Source: Hippasteria phrygiana (Eukaryota > Echinodermata > Asteroidea > Valvatida > Goniasteridae). Taken from it: 64,000 nucleotides of DNA. Every line of letters starts with the position of its first letter. Position 1 is the stretch's first letter. The notes under the pieces were generated by a model. The model saw nothing but the letters and a program-made list of their open reading frames with translations, had not been told where the DNA came from and searched no databases. Below, in pieces: positions 24,410 to 36,698 of the stretch. The stretch is taken from contig JAZGUH010000530.1 in the NCBI GenBank assembly GCA_037893225.1, positions 682,001-746,000 on the forward strand, read 5' to 3'. The position numbers and the translations under genes are program-made.

Positions 24410-27400
24410 ATGAAATATCAACCAAATTCAGTAATTTTGACATGTATGGATAGCTTAGATCTGGCGCTACATGTTGCAATTATCGGCGGCTTCTTAGAGT
24501 TAAAACTTGTGGAGAAAATTCAAACCTCGCAATGTTTATTTTCTTTCCGGCCAACATCTGTGTACATGTTACCGTCTATTTATTGCTCCATGCATGTCAA
24601 ATTCCCTGGGGTATGGACTTGCTTTACTCATTCATAATTGCATGAAATATCAACCAAATACAGTAATTTTGACATGTATGGATAGCTTAGATCTGGCGCT
24701 ACATGTTGCAATCATCGGCGGCTTCCTAGAGTTAAAACTTGTGGAGAAAATTCAAACCTCGCAATGTTTATTTTCTTTCCGGCCAACATCTGTGTACATG
24801 TTACCGTCTATTTATTGCTCCATGCATGTCAAATTCCCTGGGGTATGGACTTGCTTTATTCATTCATAATTGCATGAAATATCAACCAGATTCAGTAATT
24901 TTGACATGTATGGATAGCTTAGATCTGGCGATACATGTTGCAATTATCGGCGGCTTCTTAGAGTTAAAACTTGTGGAGAAAATTCAAACCTCGCAATGTT
25001 TATTTTCTTTCCGGCCAACATCTGTGTACATGTTACCGTCTATTTATTGCTCCATGCATGTCAAATTCCCTGGGGTATGGACTTGCTTTACTCATTCATA
25101 ATTGCATGAAATATCAACCAAATTCAGTACTTTGGACATGTATCGATAGTTTAGATCTGGCGCTACATGTTGCAATTATCGGCGGCTTCTTAGAGTTAAA
25201 ACTTGTGGAGAAAATTCAAACCTCGCAATGTTTATTTTCTTTCCGGCCAACATCTGTGTGCATATTACCGTCTATTTATTGCTCCATGCATGTCAAATTC
25301 CCTGGGGTATGGACTTGCTTTACTCATTCATAATTGCATGAAATATCAACCAAATGCAGTACTTTGGACATGTATGGATAGCTTAGATCTGGCGCTACAT
25401 GTTGCAATTATCGGCGGCTTCTTAGAGTTAACACTTGTGGAGAAAATTCAAACCTCGCAATGTTTATTTTCTTTCCGGCCAACATCTGTGTACATATTAC
25501 CTTCTATTTATTGCTCCATGCATGTCAAATTCCCTGGGGTATGGACTTGCTTTACTCATTCATAATTGCATGAAATATCAACCAAATTCAGTACTTTGGA
25601 CATGTATGGATAGCTTAGATCTGGCGCTACATGTTGCAATTATCGGCGGCTTCTTAGAGTTAACACTTGTGGAGAAAATTCAAACCTCGCAATGTATATT
25701 TTCTTTCCGGCCAACATCTGTGTACATGTTACCGTCTATTTATTGCTCCATGCATGTCAAATTCCCTGGGGTATGGACTTGCTTTACTCATTCATAATTG
25801 CATGAAATATAAACCAAATACAGTAATTTTGACATGTATGGATAGCTTAGATCTGGCGCTACATGTTGCAATCATCGGCGGCTTCCTAGAGTTAAAACTT
25901 GTGGAGAAAATTCAAACCTCGCAATGTTTATTTTCTTTCCGGCCAACATCTGTGTACATGTTACCGTCTATTTATTGCTCCATGCATGTCAAATTCCCTG
26001 GGGTATGGACTTGCTTTACTCATTCATAATTGCATGAAATATCAACCAAATTCAGTACTTTGGACATGTATCGATAGTTTAGATCTGGCGCTACATGTTG
26101 CAATTATCGGCGGCTTCTTAGAGTTAAAACTTGTGGAGAAAATTCAAACCTCGCAATGTTTATTTTCTTTCCGGCCAACATCTGTGTGCATATTACCGTC
26201 TATTTATTGCTCCATGCATGTCAAATTCCCTGGGGTATGGACTTGCTTTACTCATTCATAATTGCATGAAATATCAACCAAATGCAGTACTTTGGACATG
26301 TATGGATAGCTTAGATCTGGCGCTACATGTTGCAATTATCGGCGGCTTCTTAGAGTTAACACTTGTGGAGAAAATTCAAACCTCGCAATGTTTATTTTCT
26401 TTCCGGCCAACATCTGTGTACATATTACCTTCTATTTATTGCTCCATGCATGTCAAATTCCCTGGGGTATGGACTTGCTTTACTCATTCATAATTGCATG
26501 AAATATCAACCAAATTCAGTACTTTGGACATGTATGGATAGCTTAGATCTGGCGCTACATGTTGCAATTATCGGCGGCTTCTTAGAGTTAACACTTGTGG
26601 AGAAAATTCAAACCTCGCAATGTATATTTTCTTTCCGGCCAACATCTGTGTACATGTTACCGTCTATTTATTGCTCCATGCATGTCAAATTCCCTGGGGT
26701 ATGGACTTGCTTTACTCATTCATAATTGCATGAAATATAAACCAAATACAGTAATTTTGACATGTATGGATAGCTTAGATCTGGCGCTACATGTTGCAAT
26801 CATCGGCGGCTTCCTAGAGTTAAAACTTGTGGAGAAAATTCAAACCTCGCAATGTTTATTTTCTTTCCGGCCAACATCTGTGAGCATATTACCTTTTATT
26901 TATTGCTTCATGCCTGTCAAATTCCCTGGGGTATGGACTTGCTCTACTCATTCATAATTGCATGAAATATCAACCAAATTCAGTAATTTTGACATGTATG
27001 GATAGCTTAGATCTGGCGCTACATGTTGCAATTATCGGCGGCTTCTTAGAGTTAACACTTGTGGAGAAAATTCAAACCTCGCAATGTTTATTTTCTTCCC
27101 GGCCACCATCTGTGTGCAGATTACCTTTTATTTATTGCTCCATGCCTGTCAAATTCCCTAGGGTATGACTTGCTTTACTCATTCATAATTGCATGAAATA
27201 TCAACCAAATTCAGTAATTTTGACATGTATGGATAGCTTAGATCTGGCGCTACATGTTGCAATTATCGGCGGCTTCTTAGAGTTAAAACTTGTGGAGAAA
27301 ATTCAAACCTCGCAATGTTTATTTTCTTTCCGGCCAACATCTGTGAGCATATTACCTTTTATTTATTGCTTCATGCCTGTCAAATTCCCTGGGGTATGGA

Positions 27401-27655
27401 CTTGCTCTACTCATTCATAATTGCATGAAATATCAACCAAATTCAGTAATTTTGACATGTATGGATAGCTTAGATCTGGCGCTACATGTTGCAATTATCG
27501 GCGGCTTCTTAGAGTTAACACTTGTGGAGAAAATTCAAACCTCGCAATGTTTATTTTCTTCCCGGCCACCATCTGTGTGCAGATTACCTTTTATTTATTG
27601 CTCCATGCCTGTCAAATTCCCTAGGGTATGACTTGCTTTACTCATTCATAATTGC
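24410..27655 (+). repeat. 10-unit HOR, expanded 14-unit copy (3246 bp)
   Basis: Starts are 24410 A, 24642 M, 24874 B (58A), 25106 Ch, 25338 H, 25570 I, 25802 (J/B), 26034 Ch, 26266 H, 26498 I, 26730 J, 26962 K, 27193 L and 27425 K. Four extra 232 bp units (928 bp) account exactly for the extra length. The J/B chimera at 25802 is the crossover unit: its B-type end is followed by Ch, as a true B would be. Confidence 0.9.
25802..26033 (+). repeat. J/B chimeric unit inside the 14-unit copy
   Basis: J-type front and middle (TATAAACC, AATACAG, CAATCATCGG, TTCCTAGAG) join a B/A-type back (GTGTACATGTTACCG, CATGCATG, CTTTACTC). The switch lies between unit positions 85 and 154. The chimera at 4023 has the same partners but switched before position 72, so it was formed independently. 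Confidence 0.85.
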
Positions 27656-29742
27656 ATGAAATATCAACCAAATTCAGTAATTTTGACATGTATGGATAGC
27701 TTAGATCTGGCGCTACATGTTGCAATTATCGGCGGCTTCTTAGAGTTAAAACTTGTGGAGAAAATTCAAACCTCGCAATGTTTATTTTCTTTCCGGCCAA
27801 CATCTGTGTACATGTTACCGTCTATTTATTGCTCCATGCATGTCAAATTCCCTGGGGTATGGACTTGCTTTACTCATTCATAATTGCATGAAATATCAAC
27901 CAAATACAGTAATTTTGACATGTATGGATAGCTTAGATCTGGCGCTACATGTTGCAATCATCGGCGGCTTCCTAGAGTTAAAACTTGTGGAGAAAATTCA
28001 AACCTCGCAATGTTTATTTTCTTTCCGGCCAACATCTGTGTACATGTTACCGTCTATTTATTGCTCCATGCATGTCAAATTCCCTGGGGTATGGACTTGC
28101 TTTATTCATTCATAATTGCATGAAATATCAACCAGATTCAGTAATTTTGACATGTATGGATAGCTTAGATCTGGCGCTACATGTTGCAATTATCGGCGGC
28201 TTCTTAGAGTTAAAACTTGTGGAGAAAATTCAAACCTCGCAATGTTTATTTTCTTTCCGGCCAACATCTGTGTACATGTTACCGTCTATTTATTGCTCCA
28301 TGCATGTCAAATTCCCTGGGGTATGGACTTGCTTTACTCATTCATAATTGCATGAAATATCAACCAAATTCAGTACTTTGGACATGTATCGATAGTTTAG
28401 ATCTGGCGCTACATGTTGCAATTATCGGCGGCTTCTTAGAGTTAAAACTTGTGGAGAAAATTCAAACCTCGCAATGTTTATTTTCTTTCCGGCCAACATC
28501 TGTGTGCATATTACCGTCTATTTATTGCTCCATGCATGTCAAATTCCCTGGGGTATGGACTTGCTTTACTCATTCATAATTGCATGAAATATCAACCAAA
28601 TGCAGTACTTTGGACATGTATGGATAGCTTAGATCTGGCGCTACATGTTGCAATTATCGGCGGCTTCTTAGAGTTAACACTTGTGGAGAAAATTCAAACC
28701 TCGCAATGTTTATTTTCTTTCCGGCCAACATCTGTGTACATATTACCTTCTATTTATTGCTCCATGCATGTCAAATTCCCTGGGGTATGGACTTGCTTTA
28801 CTCATTCATAATTGCATGAAATATCAACCAAATTCAGTACTTTGGACATGTATGGATAGCTTAGATCTGGCGCTACATGTTGCAATTATCGGCGGCTTCT
28901 TAGAGTTAACACTTGTGGAGAAAATTCAAACCTCGCAATGTATATTTTCTTTCCGGCCAACATCTGTGTACATGTTACCGTCTATTTATTGCTCCATGCA
29001 TGTCAAATTCCCTGGGGTATGGACTTGCTTTACTCATTCATAATTGCATGAAATATAAACCAAATACAGTAATTTTGACATGTATGGATAGCTTAGATCT
29101 GGCGCTACATGTTGCAATCATCGGCGGCTTCCTAGAGTTAAAACTTGTGGAGAAAATTCAAACCTCGCAATGTTTATTTTCTTTCCGGCCAACATCTGTG
29201 AGCATATTACCTTTTATTTATTGCTTCATGCCTGTCAAATTCCCTGGGGTATGGACTTGCTCTACTCATTCATAATTGCATGAAATATCAACCAAATTCA
29301 GTAATTTTGACATGTATGGATAGCTTAGATCTGGCGCTACATGTTGCAATTATCGGCGGCTTCTTAGAGTTAAAACTTGTGGAGAAAATTCAAACCTCGC
29401 AATGTTTATTTTCTTTCCGGCCAACATCTGTGAGCATATTACCTTTTATTTATTGCTTCATGCCTGTCAAATTCCCTGGGGTATGGACTTGCTCTACTCA
29501 TTCATAATTGCATGAAATATCAACCAAATTCAGTAATTTTGACATGTATGGATAGCTTAGATCTGGCGCTACATGTTGCAATTATCGGCGGCTTCTTAGA
29601 GTTAACACTTGTGGAGAAAATTCAAACCTCGCAATGTTTATTTTCTTCCCGGCCACCATCTGTGTGCAGATTACCTTTTATTTATTGCTCCATGCCTGTC
29701 AAATTCCCTAGGGTATGACTTGCTTTACTCATTCATAATTGC
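27656..29742 (+). repeat. 10-unit HOR, contracted 9-unit copy (2087 bp)
   Basis: Starts are 27656 A, 27888 M, 28120 B, 28352 Ch, 28584 H, 28816 I, 29048 J, 29280 L and 29512 K. The first K is missing (231 bp shorter than canonical). B lacks the 58A marker found in the two preceding and two following copies, so neighbours are not strictly the closest relatives. Confidence 0.9.
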
Positions 29743-32293
29743 ATGAAATATCAACCAAATTCAGTAATTTTGACATGTATGGATAGCTTAGATCTGGCGC
29801 TACATGTTGCAATTATCGGCGGCTTCTTAGAGTTAAAACTTGTGGAGAAAATTCAAACCTCGCAATGTTTATTTTCTTTCCGGCCAACATCTGTGTACAT
29901 GTTACCGTCTATTTATTGCTCCATGCATGTCAAATTCCCTGGGGTATGGACTTGCTTTACTCATTCATAATTGCATGAAATATCAACCAAATACAGTAAT
30001 TTTGACATGTATGGATAGCTTAGATCTGGCGCTACATGTTGCAATCATCGGCGGCTTCCTAGAGTTAAAACTTGTGGAGAAAATTCAAACCTCGCAATGT
30101 TTATTTTCTTTCCGGCCAACATCTGTGTACATGTTACCGTCTATTTATTGCTCCATGCATGTCAAATTCCCTGGGGTATGGACTTGCTTTATTCATTCAT
30201 AATTGCATGAAATATCAACCAGATTCAGTAATTTTGACATGTATGGATAGCTTAGATCTGGCGATACATGTTGCAATTATCGGCGGCTTCTTAGAGTTAA
30301 AACTTGTGGAGAAAATTCAAACCTCGCAATGTTTATTTTCTTTCCGGCCAACATCTGTGTACATGTTACCGTCTATTTATTGCTCCATGCATGTCAAATT
30401 CCCTGGGGTATGGACTTGCTTTACTCATTCATAATTGCATGAAATATCAACCAAATTCAGTACTTTGGACATGTATCGATAGTTTAGATCTGGCGCTACA
30501 TGTTGCAATTATCGGCGGCTTCTTAGAGTTAAAACTTGTGGAGAAAATTCAAACCTCGCAATGTTTATTTTCTTTCCGGCCAACATCTGTGTACATGTTA
30601 CCGTCTATTTATTGCTCCATGCATGTCAAATTCCCTGGGGTATGGACTTGCTTTATTCATTCATAATTGCATGAAATATCAACCAGATTCAGTAATTTTG
30701 ACATGTATGGATAGCTTAGATCTGGCGCTACATGTTGCAATTATCGGCGGCTTCTTAGAGTTAAAACTTGTGGAGAAAATTCAAACCTCGCAATGTTTAT
30801 TTTCTTTCCGGCCAACATCTGTGTACATGTTACCGTCTATTTATTGCTCCATGCATGTCAAATTCCCTGGGGTATGGACTTGCTTTACTCATTCATAATT
30901 GCATGAAATATCAACCAAATTCAGTACTTTGGACATGTATCGATAGTTTAGATCTGGCGCTACATGTTGCAATTATCGGCGGCTTCTTAGAGTTAAAACT
31001 TGTGGAGAAAATTCAAACCTCGCAATGTTTATTTTCTTTCCGGCCAACATCTGTGTGCATATTACCGTCTATTTATTGCTCCATGCATGTCAAATTCCCT
31101 GGGGTATGGACTTGCTTTACTCATTCATAATTGCATGAAATATCAACCAAATGCAGTACTTTGGACATGTATGGATAGCTTAGATCTGGCGCTACATGTT
31201 GCAATTATCGGCGGCTTCTTAGAGTTAACACTTGTGGAGAAAATTCAAACCTCGCAATGTTTATTTTCTTTCCGGCCAACATCTGTGTACATATTACCTT
31301 CTATTTATTGCTCCATGCATGTCAAATTCCCTGGGGTATGGACTTGCTTTACTCATTCATAATTGCATGAAATATCAACCAAATTCAGTACTTTGGACAT
31401 GTATGGATAGCTTAGATCTGGCGCTACATGTTGCAATTATCGGCGGCTTCTTAGAGTTAACACTTGTGGAGAAAATTCAAACCTCGCAATGTATATTTTC
31501 TTTCCGGCCAACATCTGTGTACATGTTACCGTCTATTTATTGCTCCATGCATGTCAAATTCCCTGGGGTATGGACTTGCTTTACTCATTCATAATTGCAT
31601 GAAATATAAACCAAATACAGTAATTTTGACATGTATGGATAGCTTAGATCTGGGGCTACATGTTGCAATCATCGGCGGCTTCCTAGAGTTAAAACTTGTG
31701 GAGAAAATTCAAACCTCGCAATGTTTATTTTCTTTCCGGCCAACATCTGTGAGCATATTACCTTTTATTTATTGCTTCATGCCTGTCAAATTCCCTGGGG
31801 TATGGACTTGCTCTACTCATTCATAATTGCATGAAATATCAACCAAATTCAGTAATTTTGACATGTATGGATAGCTTAGATCTGGCGCTACATGTTGCAA
31901 TTATCGGCGGCTTCTTAGAGTTAAAACTTGTGGAGAAAATTCAAACCTCGCAATGTTTATTTTCTTTCCGGCCAACATCTGTGAGCATATTACCTTTTAT
32001 TTATTGCTTCATGCCTGTCAAATTCCCTGGGGTATGGACTTGCTCTACTCATTCATAATTGCATGAAATATCAACCAAATTCAGTAATTTTGACATGTAT
32101 GGATAGCTTAGATCTGGCGCTACATGTTGCAATTATCGGCGGCTTCTTAGAGTTAACACTTGTGGAGAAAATTCAAACCTCGCAATGTTTATTTTCTTCC
32201 CGGCCACCATCTGTGTGCAGATTACCTTTTATTTATTGCTCCATGCCTGTCAAATTCCCTAGGGTATGACTTGCTTTACTCATTCATAATTGC
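29743..32293 (+). repeat. 10-unit HOR, 11-unit copy (2551 bp)
   Basis: Starts are 29743 A, 29975 M, 30207 B (58A), 30439 (C/M chimera), 30671 B, 30903 Ch, 31135 H, 31367 I, 31599 J, 31831 L and 32063 K. It combines the missing K of the previous copy with a two-unit (464 bp) insertion of C/M plus B. J at 31599 has a singleton 56G (TCTGGGGCTA). Confidence 0.9.
30439..30670 (+). repeat. C/M chimeric unit, first copy
   Basis: The front is C (ACTTTGG, TATCGATAG, TTTAGATC) and the back is M (GTGTACATGTTACCG and CTTTATTCATTC). A twin is at 32990-33221. The next unit is B, as expected after an M end, so this is the product of pairing C with M two units out of register. Confidence 0.85.
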
Positions 32294-35075
32294 ATGAAAT
32301 ATCAACCAAATTCAGTAATTTTGACATGTATGGATAGCTTAGATCTGGCGCTACATGTTGCAATTATCGGCGGCTTCTTAGAGTTAAAACTTGTGGAGAA
32401 AATTCAAACCTCGCAATGTTTATTTTCTTTCCGGCCAACATCTGTGTACATGTTACCGTCTATTTATTGCTCCATGCATGTCAAATTCCCTGGGGTATGG
32501 ACTTGCTTTACTCATTCATAATTGCATGAAATATCAACCAAATACAGTAATTTTGACATGTATGGATAGCTTAGATCTGGCGCTACATGTTGCAATCATC
32601 GGCGGCTTCCTAGAGTTAAAACTTGTGGAGAAAATTCAAACCTCGCAATGTTTATTTTCTTTCCGGCCAACATCTGTGTACATGTTACCGTCTATTTATT
32701 GCTCCATGCATGTCAAATTCCCTGGGGTATGGACTTGCTTTATTCATTCATAATTGCATGAAATATCAACCAGATTCAGTAATTTTGACATGTATGGATA
32801 GCTTAGATCTGGCGATACATGTTGCAATTATCGGCGGCTTCTTAGAGTTAAAACTTGTGGAGAAAATTCAAACCTCGCAATGTTTATTTTCTTTCCGGCC
32901 AACATCTGTGTACATGTTACCGTCTATTTATTGCTCCATGCATGTCAAATTCCCTGGGGTATGGACTTGCTTTACTCATTCATAATTGCATGAAATATCA
33001 ACCAAATTCAGTACTTTGGACATGTATCGATAGTTTAGATCTGGCGCTACATGTTGCAATTATCGGCGGCTTCTTAGAGTTAAAACTTGTGGAGAAAATT
33101 CAAACCTCGCAATGTTTATTTTCTTTCCGGCCAACATCTGTGTACATGTTACCGTCTATTTATTGCTCCATGCATGTCAAATTCCCTGGGGTATGGACTT
33201 GCTTTATTCATTCATAATTGCATGAAATATCAACCAGATTCAGTAATTTTGACATGTATGGATAGCTTAGATCTGGCGCTACATGTTGCAATTATCGGCG
33301 GCTTCTTAGAGTTAAAACTTGTGGAGAAAATTCAAACCTCGCAATGTTTATTTTCTTTCCGGCCAACATCTGTGTACATGTTACCGTCTATTTATTGCTC
33401 CATGCATGTCAAATTCCCTGGGGTATGGACTTGCTTTACTCATTCATAATTGCATGAAATATCAACCAAATTCAGTACTTTGGACATGTATCGATAGTTT
33501 AGATCTGGCGCTACATGTTGCAATTATCGGCGGCTTCTTAGAGTTAAAACTTGTGGAGAAAATTCAAACCTCGCAATGTTTATTTTCTTTCCGGCCAACA
33601 TCTGTGTGCATATTACCGTCTATTTATTGCTCCATGCATGTCAAATTCCCTGGGGTATGGACTTGCTTTACTCATTCATAATTGCATGAAATATCAACCA
33701 AATGCAGTACTTTGGACATGTATGGATAGCTTAGATCTGGCGCTACATGTTGCAATTATCGGCGGCTTCTTAGAGTTAACACTTGTGGAGAAAATTCAAA
33801 CCTCGCAATGTTTATTTTCTTTCCGGCCAACATCTGTGTACATATTACCTTCTATTTATTGCTCCATGCATGTCAAATTCCCTGGGGTATGGACTTGCTT
33901 TACTCATTCATAATTGCATGAAATATCAACCAAATTCAGTACTTTGGACATGTATGGATAGCTTAGATCTGGCGCTACATGTTGCAATTATCGGCGGCTT
34001 CTTAGAGTTAACACTTGTGGAGAAAATTCAAACCTCGCAATGTATATTTTCTTTCCGGCCAACATCTGTGTACATGTTACCGTCTATTTATTGCTCCATG
34101 CATGTCAAATTCCCTGGGGTATGGACTTGCTTTACTCATTCATAATTGCATGAAATATAAACCAAATACAGTAATTTTGACATGTATGGATAGCTTAGAT
34201 CTGGCGCTACATGTTGCAATCATCGGCGGCTTCCTAGAGTTAAAACTTGTGGAGAAAATTCAAACCTCGCAATGTTTATTTTCTTTCCGGCCAACATCTG
34301 TGAGCATATTACCTTTTATTTATTGCTTCATGCCTGTCAAATTCCCTGGGGTATGGACTTGCTCTACTCATTCATAATTGCATGAAATATCAACCAAATT
34401 CAGTAATTTTGACATGTATGGATAGCTTAGATCTGGCGCTACATGTTGCAATTATCGGCGGCTTCTTAGAGTTAACACTTGTGGAGAAAATTCAAACCTC
34501 GCAATGTTTATTTTCTTCCCGGCCACCATCTGTGTGCAGATTACCTTTTATTTATTGCTCCATGCCTGTCAAATTCCCTAGGGTATGACTTGCTTTACTC
34601 ATTCATAATTGCATGAAATATCAACCAAATTCAGTAATTTTGACATGTATGGATAGCTTAGATCTGGCGCTACATGTTGCAATTATCGGCGGCTTCTTAG
34701 AGTTAAAACTTGTGGAGAAAATTCAAACCTCGCAATGTTTATTTTCTTTCCGGCCAACATCTGTGAGCATATTACCTTTTATTTATTGCTTCATGCCTGT
34801 CAAATTCCCTGGGGTATGGACTTGCTCTACTCATTCATAATTGCATGAAATATCAACCAAATTCAGTAATTTTGACATGTATGGATAGCTTAGATCTGGC
34901 GCTACATGTTGCAATTATCGGCGGCTTCTTAGAGTTAACACTTGTGGAGAAAATTCAAACCTCGCAATGTTTATTTTCTTCCCGGCCACCATCTGTGTGC
35001 AGATTACCTTTTATTTATTGCTCCATGCCTGTCAAATTCCCTAGGGTATGACTTGCTTTACTCATTCATAATTGC
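32294..35075 (+). repeat. 10-unit HOR, 12-unit copy (2782 bp)
   Basis: Starts are 32294 A, 32526 M, 32758 B (58A), 32990 (C/M), 33222 B, 33454 Ch, 33686 H, 33918 I, 34150 J, 34382 K, 34613 L and 34845 K. It has the same C/M plus B insertion as the previous copy but keeps both K units: 2318 + 464 = 2782. Confidence 0.9.
32990..33221 (+). repeat. C/M chimeric unit, second copy
   Basis: It shows the same front and back as the unit at 30439 and the same neighbours (B with 58A before, B without 58A after). The crossover happened once and was then copied as part of a larger HOR duplication. Confidence 0.85.
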
Positions 35076-36466
35076 ATGAAATATCAACCAAATTCAGTAA
35101 TTTTGACATGTATGGATAGCTTAGATCTGGCGCTACATGTTGCAATTATCGGCGGCTTCTTAGAGTTAAAACTTGTGGAGAAAATTCAAACCTCGCAATG
35201 TTTATTTTCTTTCCGGCCAACATCTGTGTACATGTTACCGTCTATTTATTGCTCCATGCATGTCAAATTCCCTGGGGTATGGACTTGCTTTACTCATTCA
35301 TAATTGCATGAAATATCAACCAAATACAGTAATTTTGACATGTATGGATAGCTTAGATCTGGCGCTACATGTTGCAATCATCGGCGGCTTCCTAGAGTTA
35401 AAACTTGTGGAGAAAATTCAAACCTCGCAATGTTTATTTTCTTTCCGGCCAACATCTGTGTACATGTTACCGTCTATTTATTGCTCCATGCATGTCAAAT
35501 TCCCTGGGGTATGGACTTGCTTTATTCATTCATAATTGCATGAAATATCAACCAGATTCAGTAATTTTGACATGTATGGATAGCTTAGATCTGGCGCTAC
35601 ATGTTGCAATTATCGGCGGCTTCTTAGAGTTAAAACTTGTGGAGAAAATTCAAACCTCGCAATGTTTATTTTCTTTCCGGCCAACATCTGTGTACATGTT
35701 ACCGTCTATTTATTGCTCCATGCATGTCAAATTCCCTGGGGTATGGACTTGCTTTACTCATTCATAATTGCATGAAATATCAACCAAATTCAGTACTTTG
35801 GACATGTATCGATAGTTTAGATCTGGCGCTACATGTTGCAATTATCGGCGGCTTCTTAGAGTTAAAACTTGTGGAGAAAATTCAAACCTCGCAATGTTTA
35901 TTTTCTTTCCGGCCAACATCTGTGTGCATATTACCTTCTATTTATTGCTCCATGCCTGTCAAATTCCCTGGGGTATGGACTTGCTTTACTCATTCATAAT
36001 TGCATGAAATATCAACCAAATTCAGTAATTTTGACATGTATGGATAGCTTAGATCTGGCGCTACATGTTGCAATTATCGGCGGCTTCTTAGAGTTAAAAC
36101 TTGTGGAGAAAATTCAAACCTCGCAATGTTTATTTTCTTTCCGGCCAACATCTGTGTACATGTTACCGTCTATTTATTGCTCCATGCATGTCAAATTCCC
36201 TGGGGTATGGACTTGCTTTACTCATTCATAATTGCATGAAATATCAACCAAATTCAGTACTTTGGACATGTATGGATAGCTTAGATCTGGCGCTACATGT
36301 TGCAATTATCGGCGGCTTCTTAGAGTTAACATTTGTGGAGAAAATTCAAACCTCGCAATGTTTATTTTCTTCCCGGCCACCATCTGTGTGCAGATTACCT
36401 TTTATTTATTGCTCCATGCCTGTCAAATTCCCCAGGGTATGACTTGCTTTACTCATTCATAATTGC
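35076..36466 (+). repeat. HOR exit: A-M-B then switch to C-A-D
   Basis: Starts are 35076 A, 35308 M, 35540 B, 35772 C, 36004 A and 36236 D. The opening run is that of the 10-unit HOR, but the fourth unit is true C (ACCTTCTATT and CATGCCTG) instead of Ch, and it is followed by A-D as in the ancestral cycle. The domain boundary is therefore within the unit at 35772, near 35930-35960. Confidence 0.86.
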
Positions 36467-36698
36467 ATGAAATATCAACCAAATTCAGTAATTTTGACAT
36501 GTATGGATAGCTTAGATCTGGCGCTACATGTTGCAATTATCGGCGGCTTCTTAGAGTTAAAACTTGTGGAGAAAATTCAAACCTCGCAATGTTTATTTTC
36601 TTTCCGGCCAACATCTGTGTACATGTTACCGTCTATTTATTGCTCCATGCATGTCAAATTCCCTGGGGTATGGACTTGCTTTACTCATTCATAATTGC
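36467..36698 (+). repeat. Single A unit between domains
   Basis: A plain type A unit joining the D at 36236 to the 1855 bp HOR. D-A instead of D-E is a minority junction, seen also at 54769-55000. Confidence 0.85.
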
